From contig JANJXE010000426.1 of assembly GCA_024709185.1 (NCBI GenBank), positions 1 through 10,754 of the forward strand: DNA of 10,754 bases, written 5' to 3'. The position numbers and the translations under genes are program-made. This DNA is from Paludibacter sp. GTDB lineage: Bacteria; Bacteroidota; Bacteroidia; Bacteroidales; Paludibacteraceae. Below are positions 1 to 7,916 of the stretch, piece by piece. The number at the start of each line of letters is the position of its first letter. Position 1 is the first letter of the stretch. Under the pieces are notes generated by a model. The model ran no database searches. It worked only from the letters and a program-made list of their open reading frames with translations, and had not been told where the DNA came from.

Positions 1-2
1 AA

Positions 3-527
3 ACTTCATTTGGTGAATTAGTGAAGCCCAAAAGGGGTAAGAATATTACAAAATCTGAAGCAATAGATGGAATTTTCCCAGTAGTAGCTGGTGGATTAGA
101 ACCATCTTGTTATCACAACAATTCGAACACAGCTGAACCAGTAATTACAATTAGTTCATCAGGAGCAAATGCTGGTTTTGTTAGACTTTATAATTGTCCA
201 GTTTGGGCAGCTGATTGCTCATTTATTGACGAGACAATAACCCATTATTTATTTTTCAGCTATGTCTTCTTGAAAATTAATCAGAAAGTAATATTTGACA
301 AACAACAAGGAAGTGCACAACCACACATTTACCCAAGTCATATAATGGAATTGGATATTTTCAATTATCCAATTCCATTGATAGAAAAATTTGAAGAAAC
401 TGTAAAAACATATTTTTTAAAAATAAAATCTAATCAAACCCAAATCCGCACTCTAACCCAAACCCGCGACTCGCTACTTCCAAAGCTAATTAGTGGTGAA
501 GTAAGGGTGGAAAAGCAGAAATTATAA
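3..527 (+). CDS. hsdS: Type I restriction-modification specificity subunit HsdS, 3' part
   Basis: This is the C-terminal 174 residues of the subunit that recognises the DNA target for the type I methyltransferase and restriction complex. The frame is open from base 3 with no stop, so the gene continues upstream; the GTG at 21 is an internal Val, not a start. The visible part begins with the typical opening of a target recognition domain (KRGKNITK, then PVVAGG, then SSGANAGFV about 40 residues into the fragment). It ends with the conserved helical region and the hallmark tail SLLPKLISGEVRV. The recognition domain is AT-rich, but from about 435 the tail becomes visibly GC-richer, as expected when recognition domains are exchanged while the conserved ends stay. 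An imperfect 18-nt direct repeat lies at 435-470. The target sequence cannot be read from the protein. The next gene starts 2 nt after the stop. Confidence 0.95.
   Translation, partial: TSFGELVKPKRGKNITKSEAIDGIFPVVAGGLEPSCYHNNSNTAEPVITISSSGANAGFVRLYNCPVWAADCSFIDETITHYLFFSYVFLKINQKVIFDKQQGSAQPHIYPSHIMELDIFNYPIPLIEKFEETVKTYFLKIKSNQTQIRTLTQTRDSLLPKLISGEVRVEKQKL
435..470 (+). repeat. Imperfect 18-nt tandem repeat in hsdS conserved tail
   Basis: Two adjacent 18-nt units (435-452 and 453-470) share a core of 13 nt with one mismatch (437-449 against 455-467). In protein they read NQTQIR and TLTQTR approximately, inside the C-terminal helical segment that positions the subunits. In type IC HsdS proteins such as EcoR124I, repeat-number changes in the central helical spacer alter recognition spacing. 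This repeat is in the distal spacer and is imperfect, so a similar role is only a possibility; chance or coiled-coil periodicity is also plausible. Confidence 0.45.
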
Positions 528-529
528 AA

Positions 530-1714
530 ATGCCAGAAGTTATTACTAATTATAGATTATTCTTAGCAAGTCCGGGAGATGTTGCTAATGAAAGAGAAAT
601 TGTCAAGAAGATAATATCAGAATTCAATGACCAATATGTTAGAGAATTAAAATCAACAATTTCATTGCTGACATGGGAAAACAATACACATCCTGCATTT
701 GGCAATTACCCTCAGAGTGTAATTAGTGAGCAAATTGGCAATTATGATATATTTGTAGGTATATTGTGGAGTAGGTTTGGTACACCAACGCCGAGCTATG
801 GCTCAGGAACAGAAGAAGAGTTTAATAACGCATATGACAAGTTTAATTCAAATCCAAATGATATTAGGATTATGATATATTTTAATCAGGACGGAGTACC
901 ATTAAATGATATTGACATTGAGCAAATCACAAAGATTAAAAAATTCAAACAGAATATATCGTCATTAGGAGCATATTACTTCGATTTTTCTTCTAATGAT
1001 TTTGAAGGCATTTTCAGAAGGCATATCTACGATGTAATCTCAAAGTGGAACTCACATCATCTTGTTGAAATTTCAAAGGAAGAAGTCGTAAGTCAGAAAG
1101 AATTTGAGGATAAAAACATTGAAAATGAAGAATTAGGTTGGTTAGATTATCTGGATATAATTTCTAATAAATTTGAGGAATCAACTTCAAATATTAATAT
1201 GATAACAGATGAGTTATCTAAATTTACTCTTGAAATTACTGGCAAAACAGCTGAATTAAATTTAGCAAATCAATCACATTATGGCAATAATGTGAGTAAA
1301 CAAATTGTAAGTCAATCGGCAAAAATTATTAATCGTTATTCTATCTCATTAGAGATGCCTATTCAAAATTGGTATAGCTTATTTTTAGATGGAATTGATG
1401 CAATGAAAAATATGATTTTGCTGACAGAAGAAATTGGAAATCTTACTGTTTCAGAATTAGAAGAATCAAGAACACAACTAGAATATATACATGAAGCCAT
1501 TGTCAATTCACTTGATCCTACTAAGGAATTCCAACAATCAATAAAGGATTTACCAAAAATATCTCAACAGATAATTATAGCAAAGAAAAAGCTTGCTACA
1601 AGAATTAATACGTTTATAACTGATTTGCAGAAATCATTAATCGATATTGACGAATTCATTCAGTATATCGATAATAAGATAGAAGGCTTTGAAAATTCCC
1701 AAGAAATAATATAA
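530..1714 (+). CDS. DUF4062-domain protein with helical C-terminal region, probable defence accessory gene
   Basis: A 394-residue protein. Residues about 7-170 match the DUF4062 pattern: an opening strand with LASPGDVANERE (12-23), then NYDIFVGILWSRFGTPTP (71-88), then GSGTEEEF (91-98). The fold is, as I recall, TIR-like; the acidic cluster E95-E97 sits roughly where TIR NAD-hydrolases carry their catalytic Glu, but catalysis here is inference. Residues about 200-390 are rich in predicted helix and look coiled-coil-like, with no family I recognise. There is no signal peptide or membrane segment, so it is probably cytoplasmic. The start lies 2 nt after the hsdS stop, which implies co-transcription and likely translational coupling. 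DUF4062 domains occur at the N-terminus of many multi-domain signalling or conflict proteins. Here it may be a sensor or effector linked to the restriction system. The gene is very AT-rich, unlike hsdR. Confident in the domain, not in the function. Confidence 0.75.
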   Translation: MPEVITNYRLFLASPGDVANEREIVKKIISEFNDQYVRELKSTISLLTWENNTHPAFGNYPQSVISEQIGNYDIFVGILWSRFGTPTPSYGSGTEEEFNNAYDKFNSNPNDIRIMIYFNQDGVPLNDIDIEQITKIKKFKQNISSLGAYYFDFSSNDFEGIFRRHIYDVISKWNSHHLVEISKEEVVSQKEFEDKNIENEELGWLDYLDIISNKFEESTSNINMITDELSKFTLEITGKTAELNLANQSHYGNNVSKQIVSQSAKIINRYSISLEMPIQNWYSLFLDGIDAMKNMILLTEEIGNLTVSELEESRTQLEYIHEAIVNSLDPTKEFQQSIKDLPKISQQIIIAKKKLATRINTFITDLQKSLIDIDEFIQYIDNKIEGFENSQEII

Positions 1715-1742
1715 TACAACAATATAAATTCACAATAATACA

Positions 1743-1799
1743 CTTCATCCGAAGCTATTATGTAGTGAAGTGAGGGTAAAAATGCAAAAAAAGAATTGA
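1743..1799 (+). pseudogene. Vestigial duplicate of hsdS 3' end
   Basis: Read in frame from 1743, this stretch encodes LHPKLLCSEVRVKMQKKN and then TGA. Aligned without gaps to the true hsdS tail (LLPKLISGEVRVEKQK), 10 of the first 16 residues are identical, including the diagnostic PKL and EVRV. The frame is closed upstream by a TAA at 1725-1727 and has no start of its own, so it is a remnant rather than a gene. Its stop ends one base before the RloC start codon, just as the intact hsdS stop lies 2 nt before the DUF4062 start. The simplest reading is that RloC formerly sat directly behind an hsdS gene, and that the DUF4062 gene together with a new hsdS end was placed upstream by recombination. 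Confidence 0.7.
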
Positions 1800-1800
1800 T

Positions 1801-4113
1801 ATGATTAAAAGATTTGTCAGTATTAAAGATTTTGGTGTATTCAATAATTTCTCTTGGACATCAAACCCAATCTTACAAGAATTCACTGAGAAGAATATCT
1901 TGTACGGTTGGAACTATTCAGGCAAAACTACATTGTCAAGAATCTTTTCTTTTATACGAGATAAATCAATCCCTATTGAATTTAAAGACATAAAATTTAA
2001 GATAAAACTTAAAAACGGAAATGAATATACTCAAGATGACATCTCAACAATACCATTAGATGTTCAAGTATTTAATTCAGATTACATCAAAGAAAATTTA
2101 CATTGGGAAACCGACAATCAGATTAATGGGATTTCATTTGCGGTTGGTGAGGTTGCGCACTTATCTATTGAAATTGCAAGAAATGAAAGCAGAATTTTAT
2201 CAATAGATGGAGATGAAACTACAAAAGGAGTAAGAGAAAAATATCAACCAGCAATTGACACTTATAATGAATTTGAAAACACATTGTTTACTGACATCTC
2301 TCGAGATATTCAAAATAAGGTCTTTAATAGTTTAATTAAATTCAACAAAGGAGATTTTAAAAAAACAGATGCTTTTAAATCTTCAAAATTTGCAGATTAT
2401 AAAATTGGTGATAAAGATGAACTAAAAAGGTTAACAACAATTTCTATTGCAAAAAATGACAAAGATGAGTTGGTCAGCCCCATATACTCACTAAAACTGA
2501 ATGATTTATATGATTCTGTAACGAAATTGATTATTTCACAACCAACTAAATCTGATTTAATTGAAATACTTTATAGCAGCAAAGTTGAATATGATTGGGT
2601 TCAAGGTGGTTTGAAAATTCACAAAGAAATAAACTCGAAAAAATGTTTGTTTTGTGGAAATGATATTCAAGAAGATCGTTTTGAAAATTTAAATAGATAT
2701 TTTTCTAGTGCAGAATCCATTCTTAAAAATAAGATTAACGAAATCAAGGAAAAAATTAAAATTGAATTCAGTTTGATTGAACAAATCAATCTACCCAAAA
2801 GCACAAATGATTTTGCAGATAGTTTTAAAGAAGAATATCAGAAAAAGACGTTAATCTACAATGAGTTTGCAAGAAAGTACAAAGATGAACTTAATTACCT
2901 ATTGAAATGCCTTGATAAAAAAGAAGCAGGTAATATATTCAATTCTTTATCAATAAAACCCTTTGATAATAAAACCCAGTCGAACTTAGATCAAGTCCTG
3001 AAAGAATGTCAGAAACTAATAGATGCTCACAACGAACTAAGGCTTAGTTTTGAAAAATTTCAAACAAATGCAAGAAGTAAAATAATTAATCACTATGTTG
3101 CAGAATTTCTAATAGATAATCGATTTAAGCATAAAGAAAAGTCATATAGTATTTCACTTAAAAAGTTAGAACAATGTAATCGTATAGTACGTTTCTATAG
3201 AAAAAAGAATATTGAATTAACATCCAAATTGAAAAGCGTTGATTTGGGTCGTGAAGAGTTAGAAAATTTCATTAAGAAATTTCTAAATAGAAATGATATA
3301 CAAATCGGGTTATCACAAAATGAAAAGTTCTTTTTAAAACGAGGAGAAAAAATTGCAAAACATTTAAGTGAAGGTGAAAAAACAGCAATTTCATTTTCAC
3401 ATTTTCTTGTAATGCTTGAAAGTTTACACAAAGATAAGAAATTGATTAATACAGTAATATTTATTGACGATCCAATCTCAAGTTTAGATTCAAACCATAC
3501 AGCTCAAATATGTTCTCTGATTAATACTTTCTTTTTTAGAAAGGGATTAATACTCGAAAGCCCTGATAAAGTAAGCCACTGCTTTAGTCAACTTTTTATA
3601 TCTACTCATAATTTTGATTTTTATTCATTTATTCGCGATGCAAGGCAAATGACTAAGAAAGATAAAGATGACCAGAATACAATGTTAAGTTCTTATCTAA
3701 TAAGAAAAATAGATAATGATAATTCAGTAATAACATGTATGCCCAAAAGCATAAAGAGTTTCAAATCTGAATATGTTTACTTATTTTCAATTATATATAA
3801 TTTTTATCTATCTGGTTGTAATGAGGACAATGAGAATCTAATATTAATGCCAAATGCCATTCGCCGTTTTCTGGAAATATATACTTTGTTGAAAATACCT
3901 GGATCAACAGATGAAGTAGATAATAGGGTGAAAGAGTTAATTGGTGAGCCAAATGAATTAAAAGTTTTACATCACTTCTCACATTTTACAAGCTTTGAAA
4001 AAATATCGAAACATGATGAATTAATAATGAAATTACCTGATTTAACATCGGACTTAATATCATTACTTGAAAAAGATCCAACTCATTATAAATCATTAAA
4101 AAGTGTAATATAA
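1801..4113 (+). CDS. rloC: RloC-like anticodon nuclease (AAA_13 / ABC-type ATPase with zinc hook)
   Basis: A 770-residue cytoplasmic protein with the full layout of RloC, the larger relative of the PrrC tRNA anticodon nuclease. The ATPase head is split around a long helical insertion: Walker A GWNYSGKTT at 36-44, ABC signature LSEGEK at 522-527, Walker B and D-loop IFIDDPISSLD at 553-563, and the H-loop STHN at 601-604. The insertion carries a CLFC zinc-hook motif (C282, C285) flanked by probable coiled coil. The C-terminal nuclease domain has R688, E692 and H724. These spacings (RX3E, then 31 residues, then His) are identical to the PrrC triad R320-E324-H356 as I recall it. Family members cleave or excise at the tRNA wobble position, typically when linked type I restriction is impaired. 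ATG 1801 is the only ATG before an in-frame TAA at 1777. It overlaps the phosphatase start by one base. The tRNA target is unknown. Confidence 0.88.
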   Translation: MIKRFVSIKDFGVFNNFSWTSNPILQEFTEKNILYGWNYSGKTTLSRIFSFIRDKSIPIEFKDIKFKIKLKNGNEYTQDDISTIPLDVQVFNSDYIKENLHWETDNQINGISFAVGEVAHLSIEIARNESRILSIDGDETTKGVREKYQPAIDTYNEFENTLFTDISRDIQNKVFNSLIKFNKGDFKKTDAFKSSKFADYKIGDKDELKRLTTISIAKNDKDELVSPIYSLKLNDLYDSVTKLIISQPTKSDLIEILYSSKVEYDWVQGGLKIHKEINSKKCLFCGNDIQEDRFENLNRYFSSAESILKNKINEIKEKIKIEFSLIEQINLPKSTNDFADSFKEEYQKKTLIYNEFARKYKDELNYLLKCLDKKEAGNIFNSLSIKPFDNKTQSNLDQVLKECQKLIDAHNELRLSFEKFQTNARSKIINHYVAEFLIDNRFKHKEKSYSISLKKLEQCNRIVRFYRKKNIELTSKLKSVDLGREELENFIKKFLNRNDIQIGLSQNEKFFLKRGEKIAKHLSEGEKTAISFSHFLVMLESLHKDKKLINTVIFIDDPISSLDSNHTAQICSLINTFFFRKGLILESPDKVSHCFSQLFISTHNFDFYSFIRDARQMTKKDKDDQNTMLSSYLIRKIDNDNSVITCMPKSIKSFKSEYVYLFSIIYNFYLSGCNEDNENLILMPNAIRRFLEIYTLLKIPGSTDEVDNRVKELIGEPNELKVLHHFSHFTSFEKISKHDELIMKLPDLTSDLISLLEKDPTHYKSLKSVI

Positions 4114-4598
4114 TGATTGAAATTTTTAAAAACATATTTATTGGTACCGACCAAGAATGCAGCTTCAATCCACCTTCGGATTTAGCAATAATACATGCTT
4201 GTAAAAATCCATGCCATGCAGGATCAGTAGGTTATAGAGGTTCGTTATCATCGAATCATCCGTATTATTTGGTCATGGAGAAAGGGCAGAATTTGTTCTT
4301 GAATATGGTAGATATGGAAAAAGAATTAAGTCCAATCTATACTCATCCGATAATGAAAGCTGCTATCGATTTTATTGAAAAACATATCGGTGAACGAAAG
4401 ATTTTAGTACATTGTAATCAGGGAATGTCTCGCTCTCCATCTATTGTGTTACTTTATCTTGCTAGAATAGGCGCAATTCCAGGTGACTCATATTCTAATG
4501 CAGCTATTAGTTTTCAAAGAATATATCCGTATTTTAATTCCGGACGAGGAATTGCTTTGTATATGAACAATAATTGGGATGAATTAATCAAAATATAA
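4113..4598 (+). CDS. Dual-specificity-type (Cys-based) phosphatase coupled to RloC
   Basis: A 161-residue single-domain protein of the Cys-based phosphatase superfamily. The signature HCNQGMSRS at 100-108 gives nucleophile C101 and phosphate-binding R107 (CX5R). D67 in NMVDME, 34 residues before the Cys, is the likely general acid, a spacing close to that in dual-specificity phosphatases. The protein starts with the short NIFIGT strand usual for this fold. It lacks a signal peptide and is probably cytoplasmic. Its ATG overlaps the RloC stop as TAATG, so translation is probably coupled and the two are likely to be made in proportion. The hsdR start follows 3 nt after the stop. The family includes protein phosphatases and RNA 5'-triphosphatases. 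The substrate here is unknown; a regulatory phosphoprotein or RNA ends are both possible. It is AT-rich like RloC. Confidence 0.85.
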   Translation: MIEIFKNIFIGTDQECSFNPPSDLAIIHACKNPCHAGSVGYRGSLSSNHPYYLVMEKGQNLFLNMVDMEKELSPIYTHPIMKAAIDFIEKHIGERKILVHCNQGMSRSPSIVLLYLARIGAIPGDSYSNAAISFQRIYPYFNSGRGIALYMNNNWDELIKI

Positions 4599-4601
4599 CT
4601 A

Positions 4602-7600
4602 ATGAAACCAATCACCGAAGATAAAATAGAAACTTTTGCCATAGAAACACTTCAATCTATTGGTTGGGAGTATTTGCATGGGTTGGCTATAGCTCCTGGA
4701 GCAGAGCAAGCCGAACGGGAAAACTTTGAGCAAATTATTCTTATTGATCGGTTACGCAAAGCGGTGGCTATTCTGAATCCTGAGATTCCATACGATGCGC
4801 AGGAACAAGCTATTCAAAAGGTGATGCGTATTTATTCGCCGGAATTGCTTCACAACAACGAAACTTTTCATCAGTTACTGGTAGAAAAAGTAAAAATCCC
4901 TTATCAACAAAATGGTTTTGAGCGTAGTTACGAAGTGGCCTTAGTCGATTTTGAAAATACGATGAACAATGCGTTTCTGTGTGTTAATCAATATACCATC
5001 GTTGAGAAAAACCAAAACAAACGTCCGGATATTTTATTGTTTATCAACGGTATTCCGTTGGTAATTATCGAGCTTAAAAATGCAACCGACGAACATGCTA
5101 CTATCCGGAAAGCATTTGACCAGCTCCAAACTTATAAAGCCACTATACCGGGTCTGTTTACCTATAATGCGGTGTGTGTTATCTCCGATGGTCACGAATG
5201 TAAAGCCGGTAGTTTATCGGCAGGTTTCAGTCGCTATATGAACTGGAAATCGGCAGACGGAAAAAAAGAAGCTTCACGTTTTGTACCTCAATTGGACATT
5301 CTGATTAAAGGAATGCTGAACCCTACTACCCTATTGGATTTGATCCGTAGTTTTATTGTTTTTGAGAAAAACAAAAAAGAAGATACAAAAACAGGTATCA
5401 CACAACTGGAAACTGTCAAAAAATTAGCTGCTTACCACCAGTATTATGCCGTGAACAGAGCGGTACAATCTTCACTTATTGCATCGGGAGTTAATGGCGA
5501 TAAACGTGGTGGTGTGGTGTGGCACACACAAGGTTCGGGCAAAAGTTTAAGCATGGTTTTTTATTCGGGCAAGCTAATAACCGCACCCGAAATGCAAAAT
5601 CCGACCATCCTGGTTATTACCGATCGCAATGATTTGGACGATCAGCTTTTCGACACCTTTGCCAACTCTAAACAATTACTAAGGCAGGAACCCATTCAGG
5701 CAAAAGACCGTGAACATCTTAAAGAATTACTGAAAGTTGCAAGCGGAGGAATTGTATTTGCTACCATTCAGAAGTTTTTACCCGAAGATCAGAAATCAGT
5801 GTATGACAAACTCTCGGACCGCCGGAACATTGTGGTTATTGCCGACGAAGCCCACCGAACACAATACGGTTTCGAAGCATCCATCAGAGAGGTAAAAGAC
5901 AAAGAAACGAATCTGAAAATAGGCGAACGTATTGCCTATGGATTTGCAAAATACATGCGTGATGCCTTACCAAATGCTACTTACATTGGGTTTACAGGAA
6001 CCCCTATTGAAGGAACCGACATAAATACCCCACAGGTTTTCGGTCAATATGTGGATGTATATGATATTTCGCAAGCTGTAGCCGATGGTGCAACAGTTCC
6101 TATTTATTACGAAAGCCGTTTGGCAAAGGTAAATCTGGATGAAGAAGGCAAACGATTGATTAAAGAGTTTGAAGAAAGTTTGGAGCAGGATATAGATGTT
6201 ACCGACCAACAAAAGGCGAAAGCAAAATGGACAACCTTAGAATCGATAGTTGGAAGTAACAGAAGGTTACGGAACCTGGCCAACGACATTGTAAACCACT
6301 TCGAGCAACGACAGCAAGTCTTTGAAGGCAAGGCAATGATTGTGGCAATGAGCCGTAGAATTGCAGCCGAATTATACAAAGAAATAATTTCCCTGCGCCC
6401 TGAATGGCATGACAACGATTTCAACAAAGGTGTATTGAAGGTAGTAATGACATCATCTTCTTCCGACAAAATTGAATTCGACAAAGAAGATCCAACAGCC
6501 TTGGTAATACCACCGCATATGCGAACCACTAAGTCGGATCGCAAACTACTTTCCGACAGAATGAAAGATGAAAATGATGATCTGAAACTGGTCATTGTTT
6601 GTGATATGTGGCTCACCGGATTTGATGCACCCTGTTTAAACACCTTGTACATTGATAAACCCATGAAAGGACACAGTCTTATGCAGGCCATTGCACGGGT
6701 GAATCGTGTGTACAAAGACAAACCGGGAGGATTGGTGGTTGACTATCTGGGTATAGCCAACGACCTGAAAAAAGCACTTTCCTTTTATTCAAATGCCGGA
6801 GGAAAAGGTCAACCCACCCTGGACATTGAAAGAGCCATCGAATTGATGAACGAAAAATTAGAAGTCGTACAACAGTTTTTCAATGAAAAAGCAAAAACAC
6901 AATTCGATATCGCTGCCGAAGAGCCCGATGCTTACTATGCCAATAGTTTTAAGTTTAATTACAAACGATTCTTTCAGGTTGAAGCAAAAGAAAAGTTATC
7001 GATCATATTACAAGCCGAAGAACATATTCTGGGTCTGGAAGATGGGAAAAATCGTTTTGTAAAAGAAGTAACATTGTTGAGTCAGGCCTTTGCCTTATCG
7101 ATCCCCAATGAAGCAGCGATGAACATCAAAGATGATGTTGCATTCTTTCAGGCCGTGAAAGCAAGGTTGGTAAAATTTGAAGGAACGACAGGCGGAACAG
7201 GCAAATCGGATATTGAAATCGAAACAGCCATTAAACAGATTGTTGATGAAGCATTGAGTTCCGATAAGGTGATGGACATTTTTGAAGCAGCAGGCATCGA
7301 CAAGCCTGAGATATCGGGATTAGAAGTACTTTCGGACGAATTCCTACAGGAAGTAAAAGGAATGAAACACCAAAATCTGGCGTTGGAATTATTGAAGAAA
7401 TTGCTCAACGATGAAATAAAAATGCGCTCGAAAACCAATCTGGTAAAAAGTAAGAAGTTACTGGAAATGCTGGAAGGCGCCATCAAACGCTATCAAAACA
7501 ACCTGCTCACAACAGCTGAAATAATTCAGGAACTTATCAACATAGCCAAAGAAATAAAAGCAGCCGACAAAGAAGGCGAACGACTTGGACTCACCAAAGA

Positions 7601-7877
7601 TGAAGTAGCATTTTACAACGCATTGGAAGTAAACGACAGTGCTGTACTGGTATTGGGCGACGATCAACTAAGAGATATTGCCCGGGAGATTACAGAAAAG
7701 GTAAAAGCAAACGCAACAATCGACTGGACAATACGTGAAAGTGCACGTGCAAAACTAATGGTATTGGTAAAACGAACCCTCATCAAATGGGGTTATCCGC
7801 CTGACAAGCAAGCCAAAGCAATAGAAACGGTGTTGAAGCAAGCAGAATTAATGGCAGATTTTTTTACACAGGAATAA
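4602..7877 (+). CDS. hsdR: Type I restriction enzyme R subunit HsdR (translocase/endonuclease)
   Basis: A complete 1091-residue motor and nuclease subunit. With HsdM and HsdS it pumps unmethylated DNA and cuts it at a distance. The N-terminal PD-(D/E)xK nuclease is intact: D143 in RPDILLF and E157-x-K159 in IIELKN, with the same 14 and 2 residue spacing as EcoR124I D151/E165/K167 (recalled). The superfamily 2 helicase motor follows: Walker A HTQGSGKS at 308-315, DEAH at 415-418, FTGTP at 464-468, and motifs V/VI from TGFDAP to QAIARVNR at about 672-704. The C-terminal third, with LGLTKDEVAFYNAL near 1005-1018, resembles the EcoR124I-like (type IC) helical domain. The ATG at 4602 lies 3 nt after the phosphatase stop. 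Composition is clearly less AT-rich than the three genes before it, so hsdR looks like the backbone of the locus. No defect is seen, so restriction is probably active. Confidence 0.97.
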   Translation: MKPITEDKIETFAIETLQSIGWEYLHGLAIAPGAEQAERENFEQIILIDRLRKAVAILNPEIPYDAQEQAIQKVMRIYSPELLHNNETFHQLLVEKVKIPYQQNGFERSYEVALVDFENTMNNAFLCVNQYTIVEKNQNKRPDILLFINGIPLVIIELKNATDEHATIRKAFDQLQTYKATIPGLFTYNAVCVISDGHECKAGSLSAGFSRYMNWKSADGKKEASRFVPQLDILIKGMLNPTTLLDLIRSFIVFEKNKKEDTKTGITQLETVKKLAAYHQYYAVNRAVQSSLIASGVNGDKRGGVVWHTQGSGKSLSMVFYSGKLITAPEMQNPTILVITDRNDLDDQLFDTFANSKQLLRQEPIQAKDREHLKELLKVASGGIVFATIQKFLPEDQKSVYDKLSDRRNIVVIADEAHRTQYGFEASIREVKDKETNLKIGERIAYGFAKYMRDALPNATYIGFTGTPIEGTDINTPQVFGQYVDVYDISQAVADGATVPIYYESRLAKVNLDEEGKRLIKEFEESLEQDIDVTDQQKAKAKWTTLESIVGSNRRLRNLANDIVNHFEQRQQVFEGKAMIVAMSRRIAAELYKEIISLRPEWHDNDFNKGVLKVVMTSSSSDKIEFDKEDPTALVIPPHMRTTKSDRKLLSDRMKDENDDLKLVIVCDMWLTGFDAPCLNTLYIDKPMKGHSLMQAIARVNRVYKDKPGGLVVDYLGIANDLKKALSFYSNAGGKGQPTLDIERAIELMNEKLEVVQQFFNEKAKTQFDIAAEEPDAYYANSFKFNYKRFFQVEAKEKLSIILQAEEHILGLEDGKNRFVKEVTLLSQAFALSIPNEAAMNIKDDVAFFQAVKARLVKFEGTTGGTGKSDIEIETAIKQIVDEALSSDKVMDIFEAAGIDKPEISGLEVLSDEFLQEVKGMKHQNLALELLKKLLNDEIKMRSKTNLVKSKKLLEMLEGAIKRYQNNLLTTAEIIQELINIAKEIKAADKEGERLGLTKDEVAFYNALEVNDSAVLVLGDDQLRDIAREITEKVKANATIDWTIRESARAKLMVLVKRTLIKWGYPPDKQAKAIETVLKQAELMADFFTQE

Positions 7878-7916
7878 TACTAATATCTTTTTAAAGTAAG
7901 CCCACGATAAACTACA

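Noticed and set aside
1801..4113. Assignment as PrrC or as an SMC/RecF-type DNA repair ATPase
   Set aside because: PrrC is about half this length and lacks the zinc-hook insertion; the C-terminal R/E/H triad with exact PrrC spacing argues for RloC over a plain repair ATPase.
6107..6721. A 204-codon open frame antisense to hsdR
   Set aside because: It lies wholly inside hsdR with its intact helicase motifs, has no recognisable domain and reads as a codon-bias shadow.
7878..7916. Bidirectional terminator between convergent hsdR and SRAP
   Set aside because: The 39-nt gap has only a short A/T palindrome (CTTTTTAAAG) with no real loop, so no convincing hairpin is seen.
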